Below are positions 7,261 through 13,235 of a stretch of DNA of 13,235 nucleotides, one piece after another. Every line of letters begins with the position of its first letter. The first letter of the stretch is position 1. Both the position numbers and the translations under genes were made by a program. The notes beneath the pieces are model-generated. The model had not been told where the DNA came from, did not search any database, and saw only the letters and a list, made by a program, of their open reading frames with translations. Source of the DNA: an uncultured Pseudomonadota bacterium (lineage in GTDB: Bacteria; Lernaellota; Lernaellaia; Lernaellales; Lernaellaceae); the NCBI GenBank assembly GCA_937967875.1, contig CALBTQ010000765.1:1-13235 (forward strand), given 5' to 3'.

Positions 7261-8754
7261 TTATTTGCCCAGATGCCAATGCCCCAGCGTCTGCCAGGGC
7301 GACGGCGCTTCGCGGCGCGTTTCGCCGGCGCTTGCCGATGCCGCCGGGGCGAGCGTCTCGTGCAGCGCGTAGGCCAGCCGCGCGGCGTTGTCGGCGTCCG
7401 CGTCCGGCTGCCAGGCGGCGAAATGCTCGGCCAGAAAATCGGTGTAGGTGTCGCCCGCGACGAAGGCCGGCGCGTTGATCACCGCGCGCATATATTCGAT
7501 CGGCGTTTTCACGCCCAGGATCACGCATTCGCTCAGCGCCCGCGTCATGCGCGCGATCGCCGCCGGTCGATCCTCCGCCCAGGTCACCAGCTTGCCGAGG
7601 ATCGGATCGTACTGCACCGGCACCTCGAAGCCCGTATACACGCCGTTGTCCAGTCGCACGCCCGGCCCGGTCGGTTCCCGGTGAAACAGAATTTTGCCGG
7701 GCGAGGGCAGGAAGTTGTTTTCGGGATCCTCCGCATAAATGCGGCATTCGATCGCGTGACCGCGCTGCGGAATGTCGTCCTGTGCGAAGGGCAGCGGCTC
7801 GCCGGCCGCGATGTTCAACTGCCGGCGCACGAGGTCGAGCCCGGTGATCGCCTCGGTGATCGGATGCTCGACCTGCAGGCGCGTGTTGACTTCGAGGAAG
7901 TAAAACTCGCCGTCGCCGTTGAGCAGAAACTCGACCGTGCCCGCGTTGACGTACCCCGCCGCCTTGGCCGCCGCCACCGCCGCCTCGCCCATGCGCGCGC
8001 GCAACGCATCGTTCAGCGCGGGCGAGGGCGTTTCCTCGATGATTTTCTGGTGCCGCCGCTGGATCGAACATTCGCGTTCGTACAGGTGCACGACGTTGCC
8101 GTGCGCGTCGGCAAGAATCTGAAATTCGATGTGGCGCGGTTTGGCGAGATATTTTTCTAGGTAGATCGAGCCGTCGCCGAACGCGCTTTTCGCCTCGCTG
8201 GCGGCCTGTTTCGCCGCCGCGGCCAACTCGCCGGGCGCGTGCACCACGCGCATGCCCTTGCCGCCGCCGCCCGCCGCCGCTTTGATCAACAGCGGATAGC
8301 CGATCTCCTCGGCCGCTTCGGCCAGCCGCGCCGGATCGTCGTCGGCCGAGGTCATGCCCGGGATGATCGGCACGCCGCCGGTCTGCATCAGCCGCCTCGC
8401 CTGCGTTTTGTCGCCGAGCTGCGCCATGACCGATGCGGGCGGGCCGATGAACACCAGCCCCGCGTCGACGACCGCCTGCGCGAACGCCGGATTTTCCGCC
8501 AGGAACCCGTAACCCGGATGCACCGCCTGCGCCCCGGTCTGCCGGGCGGCGGCGATGATCTTCTCGATGTGCAGGTAGCTTTGCGCCGGTTCGGGATCGC
8601 CCAGGCACACGGCCTCGTCGGCGGTCAGCACGTGCAGCGCCAGCGCGTCGACCGTCGAGTACACGGCAACGGTGCGCACGCCCATTTCGCGCGCGGTGCG
8701 CATGATGCGCACGGCGATCTCCCCCCGGTTGGCGATGAGAATTTTGTCGAACAT
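7261..8754 (-). CDS. Biotin carboxylase subunit of an acyl-CoA carboxylase (methylcrotonyl-CoA carboxylase alpha-like)
   Basis: This 497-residue protein is the ATP-grasp enzyme that carboxylates biotin with bicarbonate and ATP. It opens with FDKILIANRGEIAVRI (2-17) of the biotin carboxylase N-domain. The Gly-rich ATP loop is GGGGKGM (162-168), the lysine of RRHQK is K237, the metal and catalytic block EVNTRLQVEHP spans 288-298 (E288, N290, R292, E296), and the biotin-site arginine is R367 in GPGVR. The core ends near 445; residues 446-497 are a low-complexity Ala/Asp-rich tail ending in SPWQTLGHWHL, which resembles the PW...W segment that begins the BT domain of fused alpha chains. No biotinyl domain is present; it is the next gene. 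AGGAGG lies five bases before ATG and overlaps the previous gene's stop codon. It should work with the carboxyltransferase immediately upstream. Confidence 0.95.
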   Translation of the reverse strand: MFDKILIANRGEIAVRIMRTAREMGVRTVAVYSTVDALALHVLTADEAVCLGDPEPAQSYLHIEKIIAAARQTGAQAVHPGYGFLAENPAFAQAVVDAGLVFIGPPASVMAQLGDKTQARRLMQTGGVPIIPGMTSADDDPARLAEAAEEIGYPLLIKAAAGGGGKGMRVVHAPGELAAAAKQAASEAKSAFGDGSIYLEKYLAKPRHIEFQILADAHGNVVHLYERECSIQRRHQKIIEETPSPALNDALRARMGEAAVAAAKAAGYVNAGTVEFLLNGDGEFYFLEVNTRLQVEHPITEAITGLDLVRRQLNIAAGEPLPFAQDDIPQRGHAIECRIYAEDPENNFLPSPGKILFHREPTGPGVRLDNGVYTGFEVPVQYDPILGKLVTWAEDRPAAIARMTRALSECVILGVKTPIEYMRAVINAPAFVAGDTYTDFLAEHFAAWQPDADADNAARLAYALHETLAPAASASAGETRREAPSPWQTLGHWHLGK

Positions 8755-8759
8755 CTGCG

Positions 8760-8765
8760 CCTCCT
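8760..8765 (-). promoter_or_regulatory. Ribosome binding site of biotin carboxylase, overlapping the upstream stop
   Basis: AGGAGG on the minus strand sits five bases before ATG 8754 and shares bases with the TAG stop of the carboxyltransferase gene (8764-8766), an arrangement suited to translational coupling of the two carboxylase subunits. Confidence 0.7.
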
Positions 8766-10380
8766 ACATGCGGAAGGTGCCGTGGCCCCGGTCGCGCTGC
8801 GCGAGCGGAGCGTTGAGCGACACGGAAATCGCCAGGCCCAGCGTGTCGCGGGTCAGCGCCGGATCCAGAATGCCGTCGTCCCACAAATTGGACGTGCTGT
8901 AATACGCGTTGCCTTCCTTGCGGCTGTTGCCGACGATCTCGGCGGTGATCGCGTCGGTCATTTCCTTGGGCATCTGCTGCAAGCCCTCGCGCGCCAACTG
9001 ATCGTTCTTCACGGTGATCAGCACGTTGGCCGCCTGCTCGCCGCCCATCACGCCGATTTCCGCGTTGGGCCACATCCACAAGAAGCGCGGCGAATAGGCG
9101 CGGCCGCACATGCCGTAATTGCCCGCGCCGAACGATTGCCCGACGACCACGGTGAACTTGGGCACGGTGGCCGTCGCCACGGCGCTGACCATCTTGTGGC
9201 CGTCCTTGGTGATGCCGCCGCGCTCGTACTGCCGGCCGATGATGTAGCCGCTGATGTTCTGCAAAAACACCAGCGGAATGCCCTGTCGGTCGCACAGTTG
9301 AATGAAGTGCGTCGCCTTGAGCGAGCTGTCGGAAAACAGCACGCCGTTGTTGGCCAGAATGCCCACCTGGTAACCGTGGATGTACGCCCAGCCGCATACC
9401 AGCGTCGGGCCGTAGAGCGCCTTGTATTCCAGGAACTCGCTGCCGTCGACCATCCGCGCGATGATCTCGCGCGCGTCGTAGGGCGTCGATAGCCGGCGCG
9501 GCACGATGCCGTAGAGTTCGTCGGCGTCGTACAGCGGCGCGCTGACCGGCCGGCGCGGAATTTCGCTTTTGGATTTCGTCGGCAGATTGGCCATGATGTC
9601 GCGGACGATCTGCAGCGCGTGCGCGTCGTCCTCGGCGAGGTAGTCCGACACGCCCGACTCGGCGCAGTGCACCTGCGCGCCGCCCAATTCCTCGGCGGAG
9701 ACCTCTTCGCCGGTCGCGGCCAGCACCAACGGCGGCCCGCCCAGAAAGATCGCGCCGGTTTTCTGCACGTGCACCACGTGGTCGCTCATCGCCGGAATGT
9801 ACGCGGCGCCCGCCGTGCACAGGCCCATCACCACGGTGATCTGCGGCAGGTTCATCTTGGACATGATCGCCTGGTTGTAGAAGATGCGCCCGCCGTCGTC
9901 GACGTCCGGAAAGATCTCCGATTGCAGCGGCAGGAATGCGCCGCCCGAGTCGATCAGGTTGATCGTCGGCAGATGGTTTTCCATCGCGATGGTCTGGCAG
10001 CGCAGGCTTTTTTTGACGCCCAGCGGATACACCGTGCCGCCTTTGATCATCGGGTCGCTGGCGGTGATCACCACCTCGCGACCCGCCACCAGGCCGATGC
10101 CGCAGCGGTTGCCCGCCGCGTGCACCTTCTTGTCGTATTGGTCGAAGGCGGCCAGCGGCGCGATTTCCAGCCACGGCGTGTTCTTGTCCAGCAGCCGGTC
10201 AAGCCGTTCCTGCACCGGCATCTTGTTGAGCTCGGCGTTGCGCTTGCGCGCCTTCTCCGAACGCTCTTCGCGGGCGCGCTTGAGCTCGGCCTTGAGCGTG
10301 GCGACCAGGCCGGACATATGCTCGTGATTCGCCCGGTACTCTTCGCTGCTTTTGTCGATGCGACTTTCGATAATGTCCAT
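8764..10380 (-). CDS. Acyl-CoA carboxylase carboxyltransferase (beta) subunit, methylcrotonyl-CoA carboxylase type
   Basis: This 538-residue protein transfers CO2 from biotin to an acyl-CoA. Its length and motifs fit the methylcrotonyl-/geranyl-CoA carboxylase beta family rather than propionyl- or acetyl-CoA carboxylases: LIDSGGAFLPLQ (142-153), FPDVDDGGRIFYNQ (157-170), GLCTAGAAYIPAMSD (186-200), IFLGGPPLV (211-219), and in the C-terminal crotonase-like half GQSFGAGNYGMCGRAYSPR (414-432), then MGGEQAA (445-451). It ends with FRM, like family members. The start at ATG 10380 gives the family length and is only 2 nt after the preceding stop; upstream in-frame codons lie inside the dehydrogenase gene. 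The Shine-Dalgarno is weak (GGGTG), so translation probably depends on the upstream gene. The substrate is likely a 3-methyl-branched or longer enoyl-CoA; exact specificity is not determined. Confidence 0.94.
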   Translation of the reverse strand: MDIIESRIDKSSEEYRANHEHMSGLVATLKAELKRAREERSEKARKRNAELNKMPVQERLDRLLDKNTPWLEIAPLAAFDQYDKKVHAAGNRCGIGLVAGREVVITASDPMIKGGTVYPLGVKKSLRCQTIAMENHLPTINLIDSGGAFLPLQSEIFPDVDDGGRIFYNQAIMSKMNLPQITVVMGLCTAGAAYIPAMSDHVVHVQKTGAIFLGGPPLVLAATGEEVSAEELGGAQVHCAESGVSDYLAEDDAHALQIVRDIMANLPTKSKSEIPRRPVSAPLYDADELYGIVPRRLSTPYDAREIIARMVDGSEFLEYKALYGPTLVCGWAYIHGYQVGILANNGVLFSDSSLKATHFIQLCDRQGIPLVFLQNISGYIIGRQYERGGITKDGHKMVSAVATATVPKFTVVVGQSFGAGNYGMCGRAYSPRFLWMWPNAEIGVMGGEQAANVLITVKNDQLAREGLQQMPKEMTDAITAEIVGNSRKEGNAYYSTSNLWDDGILDPALTRDTLGLAISVSLNAPLAQRDRGHGTFRM

Positions 10381-10382
10381 GG

Positions 10383-11510
10383 CTACACCCGATACAAAGT
10401 TAGAATGTTGTCGGCGACGGTCATGCGCGCCTGTTCGCTGCTCAGACCGGCGAGGGCGGCGTACTTGGCGTCGCGGAAGCCGCGCTCCACGCGGTTGCCC
10501 CACAGGTAGCCTTCGCCCGCCAGAATCTGCATCGCCTTGGCGGCGACCTGCTCGGCCGTTTCGCTCGCGAAGACCTTGGCGCAATGCATGACCGTGGCCG
10601 CTTCGGCGTCGCCGCGCGCGGCCAGCCATCCGGCGCGATAGCCCAGCAGTTGCGCCGATTGCACCTGCGTTAAAATCTCCGCCAGCTTGAAGCCGACTTC
10701 CTGGTATTTGATGATCGCCCGTCCGCCGCGCCGGTGCCGCTTGGCATGGGAAACGGCGGTTTTGTACAACTGCTGCGCCAGCCCCACCGACGCCTGCGTG
10801 AGCACGAGCGCCTCGGTCAGCAGCAACTTGTCGGCGAGCTTGCCGTCGGGCAACGGACCGATGAAGCGGTTCGCCGGCACGCGCACGTCCTCCAGCGTCA
10901 GCGCGCTCACCGTCAGCCCCTGATAGCCAAGCGTTTTCAAGCGCGGTCCGATCGTCACGCCCGCGTCGCGCGCATTGATGATCGCCACGGCCGGTTGCTC
11001 GTCGAGCCCGACGGTCACGGCCAGCACGTCGGCGATCGGCGCGTTGGTCACGAAGCTCTTGCGGCCGTTGATCGTGAAACCGCCGTCGACCGCCGTCGCG
11101 ATCGTCTGCGGCCCCGGCGCTTCTTTGCTTTCGCTTTCGCTCAACGCGACGCCCGCGATCAATTCGCCCCGGCGCAACGGCGCGAGCAACTCATCGGCCC
11201 ACGCCGGCGCGGCCTGCGCCAGCAAACCGCCGAAAAGGCGCGCGGTGGTTTCCACGGCCAGAAACAGCGACGAGGACGCCTGCGCCACCACTTCCTGTGC
11301 GGCGATCAACATGGGAAGCTGCGCGGCCTCTCCCTGCGCCAGTTCGAGGTAGCCGGTTTCGGCCAACAGGCGCAGCGCTTTGCGCACGGTCGCCTGAATC
11401 GCGCCCGCGTCCGCCTGTTCCAGCGCGTCGAACTCAGGCGCGGCGCCGGCGAAAACGGCTTCCACTTTCTTGCGTACGACCAGTTGTTCGGGGGTCCATT
11501 CGAAATTCAT
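10383..11510 (-). CDS. Divergent acyl-CoA dehydrogenase family protein (possible partner subunit)
   Basis: This 375-residue protein has the acyl-CoA dehydrogenase fold but degenerate signatures. The usual TEPDAGSD is replaced by SESESKEAPG (124-133), and the FAD-contacting GGTSEIQ near the C-terminus by LSSEQARMT (356-364). Aligned with its neighbour, the C-terminal catalytic Glu position is Gly (G338 in AGEGYLWGN). However, E233 in LTEALVL aligns with the catalytic Glu that isovaleryl-CoA dehydrogenase uses in the LERLVL segment. It may be an active enzyme with the alternative base, or a non-catalytic partner of the canonical dehydrogenase 8 nt upstream, as in heteromeric steroid-degradation dehydrogenases. 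GAGGTG four bases before ATG overlaps the upstream stop. Family assignment is firm; substrate and catalytic status are not. Confidence 0.9.
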   Translation of the reverse strand: MNFEWTPEQLVVRKKVEAVFAGAAPEFDALEQADAGAIQATVRKALRLLAETGYLELAQGEAAQLPMLIAAQEVVAQASSSLFLAVETTARLFGGLLAQAAPAWADELLAPLRRGELIAGVALSESESKEAPGPQTIATAVDGGFTINGRKSFVTNAPIADVLAVTVGLDEQPAVAIINARDAGVTIGPRLKTLGYQGLTVSALTLEDVRVPANRFIGPLPDGKLADKLLLTEALVLTQASVGLAQQLYKTAVSHAKRHRRGGRAIIKYQEVGFKLAEILTQVQSAQLLGYRAGWLAARGDAEAATVMHCAKVFASETAEQVAAKAMQILAGEGYLWGNRVERGFRDAKYAALAGLSSEQARMTVADNILTLYRV

Positions 11511-11518
11511 GGTTCACC

Positions 11519-12661
11519 TCACAACATGCGGGAGATGATGAGTTTCTGGATTTCCGACGTGCCGCCGCCGATCGCCGCCAGGCGCACGTCGCGGAAGACG
11601 CGCTCGACGTCGTATTCGTGGCAGAAGCCGTTGCCGCCGTGCAGCGTCAGCGCCGCGTTGGACGGCTCCAGCGACCAGTCGCCGACGAACAGCTTGGTCA
11701 CCGCCGCCTCCAAATGATTCAGCGGCTTGCCCTGGTCCTTGCACCAGGCGATGCGGTAGACCAGCGAACGCGCCGCCTCGTAGAAAATCTTCAGGTCGGC
11801 GATCTTGTGCCGCACGGCCTGGAATTGCGCGATCGGCCGCCCGAACTGTTTGCGCTCCAGCGCGTAGCGCGCCGAGCGGGCCAGCAAAAACTGGAAGACG
11901 CCCACTAGCGGCGCGACCAGCGTCGAGCGGTCCCACTCGACGGTCTGCATCGCCATGAGGAACCCGTGCCCCTCGTTGCCCAGCAGGTTTTCCTCGGGAA
12001 CGGCGCAGTCCTCGAAAATCAACTCCGAGGTGACCGACGAACGCACGCCCAGCTTGTGCCAGCTCTGGCCGACCGAGAATCCCGGCGTGCCCTTCTCGAC
12101 GATGAACGCGCTGATGCCCGCGTGCCCGGCGCTCGGATCGGTCTTCGCGTAGATCACCGCCACGTCGGCGATGCCGCCGTTGGTGATGAAAATCTTGTTG
12201 CCGTTGAGCACCCATTGCCCGTCGCGCTTGACCGCGCGCGTGTTCATCGCCGCGACGTCCGAACCGGCGTCGGGCTCGGTCAGGCCCATGCAGCCGATCC
12301 ATTCGCCGGAAGCCAGCTTGGGCACGTATTTTTGTTTCTGCGCCGGCGTGCCGTGCACGTAGATCGTGTCGGCGCACAAAAAGGTGTGCGCGCCGTAGGC
12401 CAGCAGCAATCCGGCGTCCACGCCCGCTTCGCCCAGCGCTTCGGCCGCGAGCACCGAGGTCATCACGTCCGCTTCGCTGCCGCCCAACTCGGCGGGGAAA
12501 TGCAGACCCAAAATGCCGAACTCGCCCAGCCGCCGCCAGGCTTCGAAATCGAACTCGCCCTTGAGGTCGGATTCCTGCGCGCGCGGCGCGAGCTCCTTGC
12601 GCGCGAACTTGAGCACCTGCTCCTTGAACATGAGCTGTTCGGAACTCAGGTCGAAGTCCAT
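11519..12661 (-). CDS. Acyl-CoA dehydrogenase (canonical FAD enzyme)
   Basis: This 380-residue FAD enzyme makes an alpha,beta-enoyl-CoA and passes electrons to electron-transfer flavoprotein. It carries all standard marks: GLTEPDAGSD (126-135), FITNGG (158-163), the ERKQFGRPI block (269-277), HGGNGFCHEYDVER (341-354) with E349 at the usual C-terminal catalytic base, and GGTSEIQ (366-372). The length is normal for the short/medium/branched-chain group. GGAGG five bases before ATG supports the start, and the regulator gene ends only 15 nt upstream. By operon logic it would act first, oxidising a short or branched acyl-CoA before carboxylation. Catalytic Glu near the C-terminus distinguishes it from true isovaleryl-CoA dehydrogenases, whose base lies elsewhere, so a leucine-specific role should not be assumed. 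Confidence 0.95.
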   Translation of the reverse strand: MDFDLSSEQLMFKEQVLKFARKELAPRAQESDLKGEFDFEAWRRLGEFGILGLHFPAELGGSEADVMTSVLAAEALGEAGVDAGLLLAYGAHTFLCADTIYVHGTPAQKQKYVPKLASGEWIGCMGLTEPDAGSDVAAMNTRAVKRDGQWVLNGNKIFITNGGIADVAVIYAKTDPSAGHAGISAFIVEKGTPGFSVGQSWHKLGVRSSVTSELIFEDCAVPEENLLGNEGHGFLMAMQTVEWDRSTLVAPLVGVFQFLLARSARYALERKQFGRPIAQFQAVRHKIADLKIFYEAARSLVYRIAWCKDQGKPLNHLEAAVTKLFVGDWSLEPSNAALTLHGGNGFCHEYDVERVFRDVRLAAIGGGTSEIQKLIISRML

Positions 12662-12676
12662 GCGTTCCTCCCCGGG

Positions 12677-13187
12677 TCAGCGGCGAGGCTTCACCGGCCG
12701 GGCGCCGTCGAAAAACTGGGCCAGCAGATTTTCGGCGATGCGCTCCTTGAGCCGCTTCCCCTTCAACGGTTGATTGTTCAGGACCATGGTGCTGATCATG
12801 GTTTCCAACGCACCCAGGAAGAACGTGGACAGGTAGCGGGCTTTGATGTCCGCGCGCAAGGCGCCGTCGGCCTGCGCTTGAGCGATGATCTGCTCGGTAC
12901 GGATGATCGATCGGCGAAACGTATTGAGTCGCTCCGGGTTCAGGTTGACCGTGGAGCGCGACACTTCGGTGATGAACAGGTGCACCAGATCGGGGTTCTG
13001 CTCGTACTGATCTAAAAAGTAATCGATGAGAATGCGCAACTGCGCGTCGATCGTCTCGGCCCGCGCCAGGTCGCGCTCGAGCATGGCGTACAGGCCGTCC
13101 CACCACTCGGCGAGCAGCGCGTCGAACAGCTCGTCCTTGTTTTTATAATAATGATAGACCAGCCCGTAGCTGATGTTCGCCTCGCGG
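12677..13187 (-). CDS. TetR/AcrR-family transcriptional regulator, N-terminus truncated by contig end
   Basis: The frame is open from the adapter junction to TGA at 12677-12679, giving 169 complete codons. The first residues, REANISYGLVYHYYKNKDEL, contain the recognition helix and following helix of a TetR DNA-binding domain (the YGLxYxYxxxKxEL signature); roughly the first 30-35 residues are missing. The rest is a helical ligand-binding domain ending in a basic PVKPRR tail. An internal ATG at 13084 is not the real start because the HTH lies upstream of it. It is co-directional with and 15 nt before the first dehydrogenase gene, so it probably heads and represses the operon, responding to an acyl-CoA or related inducer by family analogy (e.g. 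FadR- or PsrA-type TetR proteins). Its operator and promoter are outside the window. Confidence 0.9.
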
Positions 13188-13235
13188 AGATCGGAAGAGC
13201 GTCGTGTAGGGAAAGAGTGTAGATCTCGGTTGTCG
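13188..13235 (-). other. Illumina P5/TruSeq universal adapter remnant, reverse complement (not genomic)
   Basis: The last 48 bases are the reverse complement of the same adapter seen at 1-46, starting with AGATCGGAAGAGC, with one mismatch near the end (GGTTGTCG where GGTGGTCG is expected). The true insert ends at 13187. The segment truncates the TetR gene and would give any gene caller a false N-terminus. Confidence 0.98.

Noticed and set aside
7229..10174. 981-residue minus-strand frame across the carboxylase genes
   Set aside because: An out-of-frame, Arg-rich shadow over two recognisable genes with their own starts, stops and ribosome sites.
10381..10629. N-terminal extension of the carboxyltransferase to 621 residues
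   Set aside because: The extra residues overlap the end of the acyl-CoA dehydrogenase in another frame and are Arg/Gly-rich; the family length fits ATG 10380.
6726..12661. Naming the carboxylase, dehydrogenase and hydratase genes liuA/B/C/D or atu genes
   Set aside because: The canonical dehydrogenase lacks the isovaleryl-type base arrangement, the alpha chain is split and the lyase is absent, so specific symbols would overstate the evidence.
1..13235. Near-perfect terminal inverted repeats at the two ends, as in a transposon or linear replicon
   Set aside because: The repeat is the Illumina P5 adapter in both orientations; it is synthetic.

Overview
This window is a high-GC bacterial contig with Illumina adapter sequence still attached at both ends (1-46 and 13188-13235), so the genuine insert is about 47-13187. 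All genes I can support lie on the minus strand. No rRNA, tRNA, CRISPR array, insertion sequence or phage gene was seen. Strong Shine-Dalgarno sites, tightly packed genes, an acyl-CoA catabolic operon and a giant multi-PAS sensor suggest a metabolically versatile Gram-negative bacterium. Deltaproteobacteria/Myxococcota-like lineages fit, but this is an impression from protein style and not a phylogenetic result. The adapters suggest a draft isolate or metagenome assembly.

Right to left, in the direction of transcription, 13187-3732 is one operon-like run: TetR-type regulator (N-terminus lost at the contig end), acyl-CoA dehydrogenase 1, divergent acyl-CoA dehydrogenase 2, carboxyltransferase subunit of a methylcrotonyl-CoA carboxylase-like enzyme, biotin carboxylase, a small biotin carrier protein, a crotonase-family hydratase, a BKACE/DUF849 beta-keto acid cleavage enzyme, and a GPH-type membrane transporter. 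Gaps are 15, 8, 2, 9, 16, -8, 43 and 19 nt, and most starts have a clear Shine-Dalgarno site, often overlapping the previous stop. The layout resembles the Liu/Atu logic for leucine or acyclic terpenoid breakdown: oxidise an acyl-CoA, carboxylate the enoyl-CoA, hydrate it, then cleave. No HMG-CoA lyase gene is present; a BKACE enzyme follows the hydratase instead. The carboxylase alpha chain is split into two genes.

A 340-bp, more AT-rich intergenic stretch (3392-3731) separates the operon from a very large PAS-repeat protein (3391 down to the adapter at 47). It has at least nine PAS domains, including a tandem duplicated pair. Its C-terminus, where an output domain would be expected, is off the contig.

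The most interesting points are the Liu-like operon ending in BKACE, the two unlike acyl-CoA dehydrogenases (one without the usual C-terminal catalytic Glu but with a Glu at the isovaleryl-CoA dehydrogenase position), and the duplicated PAS modules. The adapter ends matter for data quality: they form a false terminal inverted repeat and add spurious peptide tails to the end genes.
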